Positions 17,857 to 25,386 of a stretch of DNA of 64,000 nucleotides are shown here, in pieces. Made by a program: the position numbers and the translations under genes. Origin of the DNA: Streptomyces sp. SLBN-31. Lineage in GTDB: Bacteria > Actinomycetota > Actinomycetes > Streptomycetales > Streptomycetaceae. A model generated the notes under the pieces. It was not told where the DNA came from. It did not search any database and worked only from the letters and a program-made list of their open reading frames with translations. The stretch spans positions 3,038,001-3,102,000 of the forward strand of contig NZ_VFNC01000002.1 in NCBI RefSeq assembly GCF_006715395.1. The letters are read 5' to 3'. The stretch's first letter is position 1. Each line of letters begins with the position of its first letter.

Positions 17857-17903
17857 GGTGGGGCGGGTGGGACTCGAACCCACGGCCGACGGATTATGAG
17901 TCC
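17857..17903 (-). repeat. att copy B (3' half of tRNA-CAT)
   Basis: 47 bp identical to the tRNA 3' half at 28788-28834. It marks the junction of elements I and II. The following 11 bases (TTTGAGGATCT) match those after copy A, unlike copy C. Confidence 0.9.
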
Positions 17904-18141
17904 TTTGAGGATCTTGGCGGCCCTTGCCGATCAACGCTCGTTCATGGCCTATTAGCAGGTCAGGCAGGACAGGCCGTGTCGGTGCTTCTCGGCCCTTGTC
18001 AGTCTGTTCCTGTCCTTGCGGCCTCAACGCGGCCTCAATGGGCCCCGCCTGACCGGCTCATCGACGCTGGATGGCCATTGCACCAGCTCGGGAACGGGGC
18101 TCGAACTCGGTCGCAGCGGATTGCCCTTCCAACGCAAAGAG
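17904..18141. repeat. left end of element II with arm-type repeats
   Basis: Collinear with the left end of element I: TTGCCGATCAA, then GCAGGTCAG, then the shared CTGTTCCTGTCCTTGCGG block. Direct GGCCTCAA repeats follow at 18020-18027 and 18031-18038 with 11-bp spacing. No gene is seen. Confidence 0.7.
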
Positions 18142-18166
18142 GCCCGCCCCATCGTCTGGGGCAGGC
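18142..18166 (-). terminator. hairpin after decayed toxin-antitoxin pair
   Basis: Arms GCCCGCCCCA and TGGGGCAGGC (one mismatch, 5-base loop), 80 bp downstream of the antitoxin pseudogene. It matches the position of a perfect hairpin in element III. Confidence 0.55.
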
Positions 18167-18245
18167 TTGATGGCCGTTTTCTCATAGACCGAGAGTTGCC
18201 CGTCGCTTCGGCGACAGGCACGGGCTGCGCCCGTGGATCCGGTCT

Positions 18246-18578
18246 GCCGAGGACGTAGGTCTCGTCACCGAGATCGGTGACGATCCTCAGCTTGCCGCCG
18301 AGCGTCTGACGTAGGCCGCGAGGGTATCGGCCTGGCTGCCTCGAGCTGGCCTTCTCGATTCGGGAAACGCGGGCCTGAGTGACACCCATGGCCTCGGCGA
18401 CCTGCACCTGCGTGGTGTGCTGCCGCTTGCGCAGCTCAGCCAGGCGATGCACGCGAGAGGCGGTGACCATCGTCTGCGCTCCCTGGACGATCTACTCCTC
18501 CTCGGCATCAGTGAAGGCGAAATCCTTGATCAGGTCTCCCTAGGAGACGGCCTGCGGGTCCTTCAGGTGATCGGTCAT
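18246..18578 (-). pseudogene. decayed HTH antitoxin (HigA-like)
   Basis: Clear relative of the intact antitoxin at 23057-23395: MTDHLKDPQAVS at the start, then RVHRLAELRKRQHTTQVQVAE ... ARVSRIEK. The Trp codon after QAVS is now TAG, and a second TAG follows 15 codons later. Three single-base deletions between the HTH and GGKLRIV together restore the frame for the last 20 codons. The native stop after YVLG is also lost. The product cannot be full length; a shorter start at the second Met (18470) would give only a partial HTH protein. Confidence 0.85.
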
Positions 18579-18860
18579 CGCGTCCCGTCCCCTCCTTCAA
18601 TTCGCTTCAGGTGATCTGCGTAGGCCTGCTCCCCTTTGCGGTACCGCGTCGCGATGTCAGCCGGACCAGGTAACCGCCTTGTCGCCGCCTGCCAGGATCA
18701 CGGCCTGGCGCTCCGGGGGTGGAAGACGAACAGCAGCCGCACTTCCGTGGCCCCGGCCGAGCCGGGGCGGAGTTCCTTGAGGTAGGAGAGCGTCGAGCCC
18801 TTGATGGCCCCGACCAGAGGCCGGCCCAGCGGGTTCAGTCTCACCAAGGCCGCGGAGGCC
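18573..18860 (-). pseudogene. decayed RelE/HigB-like toxin
   Basis: The segment GRPLVGAIKGSTLSYLKELRPG ... RLLFVF matches the intact toxin at 23392-23769. A frameshift follows, after which RQAVILAGGDKAVTWSG continues in another frame and ends in TGA where the intact gene has TGG. The N-terminal third is unrecognisable. It lies directly upstream of the decayed antitoxin, preserving toxin-first order. Confidence 0.85.
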
Positions 18861-18936
18861 ATCGGCTTGCGGTGCCCCAGACCGCCGCTGCCGTGTAGAC
18901 CTCCGCACGGTCGCGGCAGACGACCTCCCTCTCCGC

Positions 18937-20256
18937 CTAGGACTTGCCGGGCTTCAGATCGCCGATCACCCCGATCCGGATGCCCAGCCACGGATAGGTG
19001 TGGTTGTAGAACACGTTGTCCTGCGGCTGCAGCCCGACAGCGGAGGGCCACATCTGGAAGGCCGGTGCGTTGGAGATTCCGCCGTGGAGCCGCCGCCACA
19101 CCCGCAGGGAGCTCCGTCCGGAGGGGGGCGCCGTGATCGTGTCGGTCCACTCGACCGCGTTGCCGCCCTGGTCGAGAGTGCCCCACGGCGAGGTGGTCCT
19201 CGCCCCGCCGACCGTGCTGAGGCTGCCCTGGTAGACCTCGGCATAGGTGCTGGGGTCGAGTCCCAATGGGTTGACGGTGGAGCAGTCCTCGGGCTGCAGC
19301 TGTCCCGGGCACCAGCTCGGTGCCGGCTTTCCGCTCGCGTGGTACGAGGCCAGTGGCTGGGTCGCCGCGTTGGTGACATCGCCGGTGGCCGGGTTGAGGA
19401 CGGTGGGGTTGGGGGCGGTCGCGTCTCCGTCGCCGAAGACTCCCGGGTTGGTCGGGTACTTCCAGTAGGAGTAGGTGCCGCCGCCGCGCGGGTCGTAGTA
19501 AGCCGCCTTGATCCATTCGTCCTGGCTCGGCAGGACGAAGCCCGAGCGATGGGCTCGGGTCGTATTCGGCCGGGCCAAGTCGTACATCCCGCGCTCGGTC
19601 TGCGCCGATAGTCTGACCTGATAAGTGACATAGTTGAAGCGGCCATTGCTGCTGGACCGCTTGGAGATCAGTCGGCCGTTGTAGAGCGAGTTGACGAATC
19701 GTGCCGCCCTCAGGAAGTTTGCGAAGCCGTACGGCTTGTCCGCCCACTGCGGAAAGGCCACCGAGTAGTGGCTGCCCATGTCGGCGCTGCGGGAGAAGTT
19801 GATCTGGCCGTACCTCGGCCATGCCGACGAGCTCTCGGTCTCGTCATAGAGACCGAGGCGGTTGCGTCCCTCGGGATCGGCCGTATTCAGGAACGCCACC
19901 CACTGTTCCACGGTGACTTCGAGCTGCCCGATCTCGTAGCGATGGCGCACACCCCCGACTGTCAGACACTTGCTCGGGGAGGGAGCTTCGGCGCACGAGG
20001 GGTACAGGGCGTCCTTGAATGGGAGAATGCCCACCGAAGGATTACCGGGCGCGCCGACCTTGGCGGTCCTGAGTGTGATGACCGCACCCCCGGGGGAGGG
20101 GCCGTCCCCAGAGGGACGCGGCTCGGCGGCAGCAGCACCGGAGCCGGCCGTCACGGAGGCGGCGAGCAACGCCGACAGACCGCACGCCGCTACGACGGCC
20201 CTGCTGACGCGAGTACGGCGGGAAACAAAGTGCATGAGCATTCTCTTTTCGGCCAT
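18937..20256 (-). CDS. secreted SUMF1/FGE-fold protein
   Basis: 439 residues from ATG at 20256 (GGAGAGG five bases upstream; a 16-residue longer frame has no such site). The N-terminal signal peptide is RRTRVSRAVVAACGLSALLAASVTAGSGAAAAEP. The body has the formylglycine-generating-enzyme fold landmarks: YEIGQLEVTVEQWVAFLN, GFVLPSQDEWIKAAYYDP, TSPWGTLDQGGNAVEWTD. The end of the family (RGGSW ... GFR) is replaced by WRRLHGGISNAPAFQ ... YPWLGIRIGV. The paired active-site Cys motif of true FGEs is not evident, so it may bind rather than modify. The four Cys in the mature part could form disulfides. As the main cargo of element II, it may be an exported iron-type oxygenase-like or non-catalytic protein. 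Confidence 0.8.
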   Translation of the reverse strand: MAEKRMLMHFVSRRTRVSRAVVAACGLSALLAASVTAGSGAAAAEPRPSGDGPSPGGAVITLRTAKVGAPGNPSVGILPFKDALYPSCAEAPSPSKCLTVGGVRHRYEIGQLEVTVEQWVAFLNTADPEGRNRLGLYDETESSSAWPRYGQINFSRSADMGSHYSVAFPQWADKPYGFANFLRAARFVNSLYNGRLISKRSSSNGRFNYVTYQVRLSAQTERGMYDLARPNTTRAHRSGFVLPSQDEWIKAAYYDPRGGGTYSYWKYPTNPGVFGDGDATAPNPTVLNPATGDVTNAATQPLASYHASGKPAPSWCPGQLQPEDCSTVNPLGLDPSTYAEVYQGSLSTVGGARTTSPWGTLDQGGNAVEWTDTITAPPSGRSSLRVWRRLHGGISNAPAFQMWPSAVGLQPQDNVFYNHTYPWLGIRIGVIGDLKPGKS

Positions 20257-21450
20257 GCCAGCCTCTCCGCGGCAACGGCCAGCGCGGATCGGACCGACGA
20301 TCACTCAACGGTTGACGTCACGCTAACCCCATTCACTACTCTCCGCTTTCCTTGCATCACGGAAACCGCATGACCGGCCGCGGGCGGCCTGGAATTTCGG
20401 TCGCGACCGGGCACGGGAGTGAATCCCATGGGCCGCCCGGTGCGGGAGGAAAGAGCGGAAGGCGGGGGGTGCCCCTATGACTTTGGCCGAGGGGACGGTC
20501 CATGTCCCTGACAGGCGCGGCGCGGAAGGGCCCGCTTCCCTGTGCTCGAATGCACTGTCGAGATGCGGCAGCGTTATCGGCGACCGGCCAGAAGCCGGAC
20601 GCCGAACCGCCGTCAGGTCAGGCCGGTGACGTGCCAACCCGGCCGAGATGCCGGACGAAGAACCGGGCCGATTTGTCGACCTTGAATCTGGGCACCTGGT
20701 TATGCCTGCCCGGACAGGCGTGCCACACCCTTTCCTTCGAGGCGCAGGCGTCGAACAATGCGAGACCGGATTGGCGCGGGACGGAACCTGCGGGCCGGCG
20801 AGGGCGGCCGGCCTCGGCCGCAAGGAGCATCCGGCCTGACGCACCGACGTCAGCGCGACCCCAATGTGCGACGAGGAAGGGGCTTCGGCTCCCGCCCCTT
20901 CCCTCCGGCTGTAACGGGCAGGTACGAGCGAGTGGGAGAAGGGTCGGCCCGCCAGTTCCGATCATGGCTGAGCCGTGGCCGGTGACGCTGACACAGAGGC
21001 GAGGAGCGTCCGCGCGGCCAGCCAGCTACTGCAGAGGCCGTCTCATTCAGCCTCTCTGCCGTCGTTCAGGACAGGCCCAAGCCAATCCTCGCCGACAGAG
21101 CGGACCGGGCATGAACGCCGGTGAACGGCGGTGGACGACGCCCAGCAGGCCACCAACAGACTTGGAACGCCGGTCAGCCGAGGCGGGATGCCGCTTGGCA
21201 AGCAGCCGACACAAGTCGTCTCGACCGACAGCTGACGAGCACACCGAGCAGCGCAGCTCCTCGCCGGCTGGACGCCAGCTGCGGCGCATGCGCTTCATCG
21301 CGAATGTGATGGTGTCGCCGCCCTCCTGGCAGCCGAAGTGACCGACTGAACCGTGGGCGCTCCCGCGGAGTGGCGGACACGCAAACGTTCGCCAGACTCC
21401 AGGAGTGCTACATCGTGGCACCTGGTAGCACACCGGGCTATCCTGGGGCT
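20257..21450. other. long intergenic region of element II
   Basis: About 1.2 kb with no convincing gene; open frames here lack ribosome sites and family likeness. It contains the dnaG-like fragment at 21293-21338 and, at its right end, the promoter of the Phd/VapC pair. A decayed gene may lie at 20600-20850 on the minus strand (RFKVDKSARFFVRHLGRV), which I cannot identify. Confidence 0.45.
21293..21338 (-). pseudogene. dnaG zinc-finger fragment
   Basis: 46 bp match the chromosomal dnaG at 38145-38190 with two substitutions. They encode CQEGGDTITFAMK (DnaG: CQEGGDTITFVMK). Sequence outside does not match, so it is an isolated scrap, either copied from the chromosome or left from another primase. 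Confidence 0.75.
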
Positions 21451-21720
21451 ATGACCGCCCAGCCCGAGATCACCCAACGAGACCTGCGCACCAACTCCAA
21501 ACAGATCATGGACGCTGTCCAGAGCGGCCAATCCTTCACCGTCACCCGCGACGGCCACCGCATCGGCGAACTGATCCCCCTGCGCCGACGCCGGCGCTTC
21601 GTCCCGCGCGGCGAGTTCGCCGCCATGTCCCGCACCGCCCCGGACATTTCCCTGGACGCCTTCCGCGTCGACCAGGACGCCACCACCGAGCAGGAGCCGG
21701 ACGACCCCTATGCCCGGTGA
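21451..21720 (+). CDS. Phd/YefM-type antitoxin
   Basis: 89 residues beginning MTAQPEITQRDLRTNSKQIMDAV, the standard Phd/YefM N-terminal DNA-binding fold (SKQIMDAVQSGQSFTVTRDGHRIGELIP). An Asp/Glu-rich tail should wrap the toxin. ATG at 21451 is preferred over upstream in-frame starts because the family begins there. A TATCCT element 6 bp before the ATG suggests a leaderless transcript. It overlaps the downstream PIN gene by 11 bp, so the two are translationally coupled. It should neutralise VapC and repress its own promoter. Confidence 0.9.
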   Translation: MTAQPEITQRDLRTNSKQIMDAVQSGQSFTVTRDGHRIGELIPLRRRRRFVPRGEFAAMSRTAPDISLDAFRVDQDATTEQEPDDPYAR

Positions 21721-22168
21721 GCACCGACAGGGACTCCTCGACACCAACATCATGATCCTTCGCAAGTGGATCAACCCAGAGGAACTGCCCGCAGAGATGG
21801 CCATCACCGCCATCACCCTGGCCGAACTCTCCGCAGGCCCCCACCAGGTCCGCAGCAACGCCGAGCAGGACGACTACGACGAACACGCCGAACGCGCCCG
21901 CCGCACGGACATCCTCCAGCGCGCCGAGAACGAGTTCGACCCCATCCCCTTCGACGCGGAAGCCGCCCGCATCTACGGCCGCGTCTGCGCCGCCGTCGTC
22001 AGCGCGGGTCGCCAACCCCGGCGTCGTATCGCCGACCTGATGATCGCCTCCATCGCCATCGCGGAGGGCCTACCCCTGTTCACCACCAACCCCGACGACT
22101 TCAAAGGCCTGCACGACCTGCTCACCATCGTGCCGGTCACCCGCCCCAAAGTGCTCCACGATCATTAG
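21710..22168 (+). CDS. vapC: VapC-type PIN-domain toxin
   Basis: 152 residues with a PIN ribonuclease signature: LLDTNI (first Asp), ITLAELSAG (Glu), RIADLMIASIA (Asp) and TTNPDDF (last acidic position). These acidic residues bind magnesium and cut RNA, usually tRNA. It follows its Phd-type antitoxin with an 11-bp overlap. All catalytic positions are present, so it is probably active. It is the only intact toxin-antitoxin module of element II and may stabilise it. Confidence 0.92.
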   Translation: MPGEHRQGLLDTNIMILRKWINPEELPAEMAITAITLAELSAGPHQVRSNAEQDDYDEHAERARRTDILQRAENEFDPIPFDAEAARIYGRVCAAVVSAGRQPRRRIADLMIASIAIAEGLPLFTTNPDDFKGLHDLLTIVPVTRPKVLHDH

Positions 22169-22669
22169 GTCGCCACCACACCCGTCCCCGGGTGTGTCTG
22201 ACGTCCGTGCAGCCGACGCGTCAGAGACCGCCTCCAGCGACCATCGGCACCATCCCGCTGCCCGCGACCGTCAGGCGCACGGGCCTGATCCGCCACTGCC
22301 CACAGCGGCTGACGCGGAGAGCACACCCGTCCGCCGTTCCCTCGCGTCGGCACCGCCCGGCCCGCCTTCGCCCACCCCACCGACCGCCACATCGAACGCG
22401 TTGCCCCACGTGCCCCAACCGGGCCGCAGCCCCGTTCCCGTTACCCGCGGCCTCAGGATGGCCTCAATTCGTGGCACTACCGCCGCCCGACCCAGCACAG
22501 CAGGCCCCGTCGCCTACGCATCCGCCCACCTTTGTGCAGGCCAGACGCCGGATCAGCTAACGCCGCCCGAACCGACCCCCAACTCACGAGCAGCGGATTC
22601 CGTCCGTTCAGGCAAGGCTGACGGTCCGGCACCCAAAAAGAACGTTTCCGCAGGTCAGAAGCCTGCAAA
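22169..22669. repeat. right end of element II
   Basis: No gene is seen. Direct GGCCTCA repeats lie at 22449-22455 and 22460-22466 (11-bp spacing), the same type as this element's left end. The final 90 bp (CACGAGCAGCGGATTC, GGCTGACGG, AACGTTTCCGCAGGTCAGA) are shared with the right ends of I and III. Confidence 0.7.
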
Positions 22670-22716
22670 GGTGGGGCGGGTGGGACTCGAACCCACGGCC
22701 GACGGATTATGAGTCC
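22670..22716 (-). repeat. att copy C (3' half of tRNA-CAT)
   Basis: 47 bp identical to the tRNA 3' half. Identity to the intact tRNA extends three bases further (GCT) than in copies A and B. Confidence 0.9.
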
Positions 22717-22952
22717 GCTAGGGAACTTGGCGGCCCTTGCCGATCAACGCCTATCCTTAACGTTTTCCCAGGTCAGACGCCCTGATCAGTGTCAGTCCTG
22801 AGTGGTGCTTGTCGATGCGTTCCTGTCCTTGTGGCCCCTTAATGGCCCCTGAAGGTCGATGAGTTGGACGCTCGCCACAGCAGCAGCCTCGTCCGCCCAG
22901 TTCGGCCAAGAGGATGGAACCCTCTCGCAGCGGATTCCCCTACCGACGTGCC
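22717..22952. repeat. left end of element III with arm-type repeats
   Basis: It shares TTGGCGGCCCTTGCCGATCAACGC with element II (written here as part of a longer block), then AACGTTTTCCCAGGTCAGA. Direct GGCCCCT repeats follow at 22833-22839 and 22844-22850 with 11-bp spacing. No gene is seen. Confidence 0.7.
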
Positions 22953-22987
22953 GATGCTCCACCCCTGATCCCGGGGTGGAGCATCGT
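22953..22987 (-). terminator. strong hairpin after antitoxin gene
   Basis: Perfect 14-bp stem (CGATGCTCCACCCC / GGGGTGGAGCATCG) with a 7-base loop, 70 bp downstream of the HTH antitoxin. No T-run, as is common in Streptomyces. Confidence 0.75.
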
Positions 22988-23056
22988 CCCTGATGCCAAG
23001 AGGTGAGCCGGCCTACCGGACTGCGATTGAACCGGGGTCGTAACTTGCCGATCGGA

Positions 23057-23395
23057 TCAGCCGAGGACGTAGCTCTCATCGCCGAAGTCAGCGACGATCT
23101 TCAACTTGCCGCCGAGCGCCTTGACGTAGGCGGCGAGGGTGTCGACCTCGCTGCGCTCCAGTTGGCCCTTCTCAATGCGTGAGACGCGGGCCTGGGTGAC
23201 GCCCATGGCTTCGGCGACCTGGACCTGTGTGGTGTGCTGCCGCTTCCGCAACTCGGCGAGGCGGTGCACACGGGAGGCCAGGACCATCGCCTGCGCCCCC
23301 TTCTGGATCTGGTCCTTTTCGGCATCGGTGAAGGCGAAGTCCTCGGCCAGGTCTCCCCAGGAGACGGCCTGCGGGTCCTTGAGGTGATCAGTCAT
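23057..23395 (-). CDS. HTH (XRE) antitoxin, HigA-like
   Basis: 112 residues. The N-terminal 35 residues (MTDHLKDPQAVSWGDLAEDFAF) probably contact the toxin. The XRE helix-turn-helix is at about 50-80 (RKRQHTTQVQVAEAMGVTQARVSRIEKGQLER), and a short C-terminal strand pair ends ...DESYVLG. ATG at 23395 overlaps the toxin stop (ATGA), so the toxin gene comes first, as in higBA-type loci. It should bind the toxin and repress the shared promoter. Its 3' end is 341 bp from the att core, almost exactly as in element II (343 bp). Confidence 0.9.
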   Translation of the reverse strand: MTDHLKDPQAVSWGDLAEDFAFTDAEKDQIQKGAQAMVLASRVHRLAELRKRQHTTQVQVAEAMGVTQARVSRIEKGQLERSEVDTLAAYVKALGGKLKIVADFGDESYVLG

Positions 23396-23769
23396 CGCGC
23401 CCCGTCCTCTCCATCGATTCGCTTCAGATGCTCCGCGTACGCCTGCTCCGCCTGGGGCACCGCGACGCGATACCAGCCCGACCAGTTGCCCGCCTTGTCA
23501 CCGCCAACCAGGATCACGGCCTGACGGTCCGGGTCGAACACGAACAGCAACCGCACTTCAGTCGCCCCTGCCGAGCCGGGGCGGAGTTCCTTGAGGTTCG
23601 ACAACGCCGAGCCCTTGATCGTGTCCACCAGAGGCCGGCCCAGCGCGGGACCTTCCTCCTGAAGAGCGGCGACAGCCTGGCTGACCTGAATCAGGGTGTC
23701 GCGGTCAGTACGGCGCAGACCGTGAAGCCACGAGAGAGCCGGCTCGACCACGACAATCTTCCAAGCCAT
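23392..23769 (-). CDS. RelE/HigB-type (Gp49-like) toxin
   Basis: 125 residues from ATG at 23769 (MAWKIVVVEPALSWLHGL), with GGACGG just upstream; longer in-frame extensions lack support. The core GRPLVDTIKGSALSNLKELRPG ... EVRLLFVFDPDRQAVILVGGDKAGNWSGWY matches phage Gp49-like/RelE-family mRNA-cleaving toxins. Arg, Lys and Tyr in the LKELRPG and WSGWY stretches are the usual functional positions. It overlaps the antitoxin by 4 bp. A TGACGTCA palindrome (about 23814) lies in the upstream promoter region and could be the autoregulatory site. Confidence 0.9.
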   Translation of the reverse strand: MAWKIVVVEPALSWLHGLRRTDRDTLIQVSQAVAALQEEGPALGRPLVDTIKGSALSNLKELRPGSAGATEVRLLFVFDPDRQAVILVGGDKAGNWSGWYRVAVPQAEQAYAEHLKRIDGEDGAR

Positions 23770-24351
23770 GCACCGTCCACATCTGCAATTTATTACACTG
23801 ACAGCATACACCACTGACGTCATATCGGGAGGGGCTGCGGTTCTCGCAGTGCTGACGCGTTGCCGCCGATCCTGTACGGCGTCGGCAACCGCACCCGGGC
23901 GCTCGACACCAGGGGGCGGCCGTTCTGCGCGCTGCTGCCGTCTGCCGAGTACGCGGCGATCGAGGGCACACGGCTGCTGTGGACTCACACCGAGAGGCCA
24001 ACGACATACCACTGCCCTTCCTGGCCGAGGGGCCGTTCAGGCGCTCGGCCACATGCTCTGCAAGAAGGGCGGCCCGGAAGAGGCGAACCGAACTGTTGGC
24101 GCGACTGGAGGAGAGGCACGCGGAGTTGGAGGCTGCCCGGGCGGCCAACCCCGAGCTGGCCCGGGCCCTGAACCAGAAGCGAGCCGCGGACCGCTGGGGT
24201 CTGGCCAGCTCGGCCGTCCAGCCTTCCAGTCGAGGCAGCCCTTGGCTGCGGAAGGCGCGCTCCGGCGGGGCGCCTCCCGCTTCGACCGCCGTCCCGGGGA
24301 GAGCGACGCGACCGCGACCGATCTTGCGCAGCCCGAGCGACAGCAAATACT
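23770..24351. other. intergenic region, possible decayed gene
   Basis: About 580 bp containing the toxin promoter at the left. In plus-strand frames there are gene-like scraps: NRTRALDTRGRPFCALLPSAEYAAIEGTRL (about 23889-23978) and ELLARLEERHAELEAARAANPELARALNQKRAADRW (about 24095-24200), in different frames and without a start. They may be remnants of one degraded gene. I cannot assign a function. Confidence 0.35.
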
Positions 24352-24396
24352 TGGCTAGCCACATGTTTGCTGTTACGTTGGTTATGTGTCCAGCCA
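24352..24396. promoter_or_regulatory. inverted repeat in redox-operon promoter
   Basis: Arms TGGCTAGCCACAT and ATGTGTCCAGCCA (11 of 13 positions pair) are separated by 19 bp and lie 32 bp before the oxidoreductase start. They overlap a plausible TTGGCT-17-TACGTT promoter. This is a good candidate operator for the MarR protein encoded two genes downstream. Confidence 0.55.
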
Positions 24397-24428
24397 CCTA
24401 AATGGGTGGTGACACGAGAGGAGTCGTC

Positions 24429-25334
24429 ATGAAAGCCATCCTGTTCGACCGTTTCGGAGGCACGGAAGTGCTGCACGTGGCGGACATCGAGGTCCCGCAG
24501 CCCGGCCCCGGGCAGATCCGCGTCCGTGTCAAGGCGGCCGGGCTGAACGCACTGGACGGCAAGATCCGCTCCGGGGCCATGGAGGCCGCGTTCCCCACGC
24601 CGCTCCCCGCCGTCCCCGGTGGCGAGCTCGCCGGCGTGGTGGACGCCCTGGGTGAGGGCGTGCAGGACGTGCAGGTGGGCGACGAGGTGCTGGGCTGGTC
24701 GGACACCGGCTCGTACGCCGAGTACGCGCTGGCCACCACCGTGGCCCCCAAGCCCGCCGGCCTCGACTGGCAGCACGCGGCCGCGCTGCCGACGGCGGGC
24801 GCGACGGCCGAGCGGGTCCTGGACCTGCTCGGCGTCGTCGCCGGGGAGACCGTACTGATGCACGGCGCGGCCGGAGCGGTCGGCACCCTGGCGGTCCAGC
24901 TGGCCACGGCCCGCGGAGCGCGTGTCATCGGCACCGCCGGCCCCGCCAACCAGGACTACCTCACCTCGCTCGGTGCCACCGCGACCCTCTACGGCGAGGG
25001 CCTGGTCGAGCGGGTCCGGGCACTCGCCCCCGACGGCGTGGACGCGGTGTTCGACCTGGCCGGGAAGGGGGCCCTGGAGGACTCCATCACCCTGCGCGGC
25101 GGCACCGAGCGCATCGTCACCATCGCCGACTTCCGCGCACACCAGCTCGGCATCACCTTCTCCAGCAGTCCCCGGGAACGCTCCGCCGCCGGCCTGGCCG
25201 CGCTGGCCCAGGACGCCGCGACCGGCAAGGTCGTCACCACCGTCACCGCCTACCCGCTCGCCGAGGCCGCCACGGCCCAGCAGGTCAGCGACGCCGGGCA
25301 TGTCCGGGGCAAGCTCGTCCTCACCGTCGACTGA
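24429..25334 (+). CDS. zinc-binding-dehydrogenase-family NADPH:quinone reductase
   Basis: 301 residues, a medium-chain dehydrogenase/reductase without the catalytic zinc Cys ligands, so of the quinone-oxidoreductase branch. N-terminal GroES-like domain (MKAILFDRFGGTEVLHVADIEVPQPGPGQ), then a Rossmann domain with VLMHGAAGAVGTLAVQLA as the NADPH-binding loop. ATG at 24429 follows GAGAGGAG. It reduces quinones or alpha,beta-unsaturated carbonyls, probably for detoxification. It heads a three-gene set with an old-yellow-enzyme homologue and a MarR regulator. This arrangement is common for electrophile or quinone stress. Confidence 0.9.
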   Translation: MKAILFDRFGGTEVLHVADIEVPQPGPGQIRVRVKAAGLNALDGKIRSGAMEAAFPTPLPAVPGGELAGVVDALGEGVQDVQVGDEVLGWSDTGSYAEYALATTVAPKPAGLDWQHAAALPTAGATAERVLDLLGVVAGETVLMHGAAGAVGTLAVQLATARGARVIGTAGPANQDYLTSLGATATLYGEGLVERVRALAPDGVDAVFDLAGKGALEDSITLRGGTERIVTIADFRAHQLGITFSSSPRERSAAGLAALAQDAATGKVVTTVTAYPLAEAATAQQVSDAGHVRGKLVLTVD

Positions 25335-25386
25335 TCACGCCCGCCTCTCCCCCTGTTCCGATCATCACCGCACCGAAGGACCCCTC

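Larger units (their letters stand above)
17857..22669. mobile_element. integrative element II (tRNA-targeting, no integrase seen)
   Basis: A 4.8-kb segment between att copies B and C with the same end structure as element I. It contains a decayed RelE/HTH pair, a secreted SUMF1-fold gene, a 46-bp dnaG-like fragment and an intact Phd/VapC pair. No integrase is seen. Size and content suggest a small satellite-type island kept by toxin-antitoxin genes. Confidence 0.75.

Noticed and set aside
4358..22716. tRNA-like sequences at 4358, 17857 and 22670 as extra tRNA genes
   Set aside because: Only the 3' half is present; no acceptor 5' strand or D-arm follows, so they are attachment-site copies.
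23860..24401. Plus-strand frames left of the quinone reductase gene
   Set aside because: Gene-like scraps in several frames, without start or ribosome site; noted only as possible decay.
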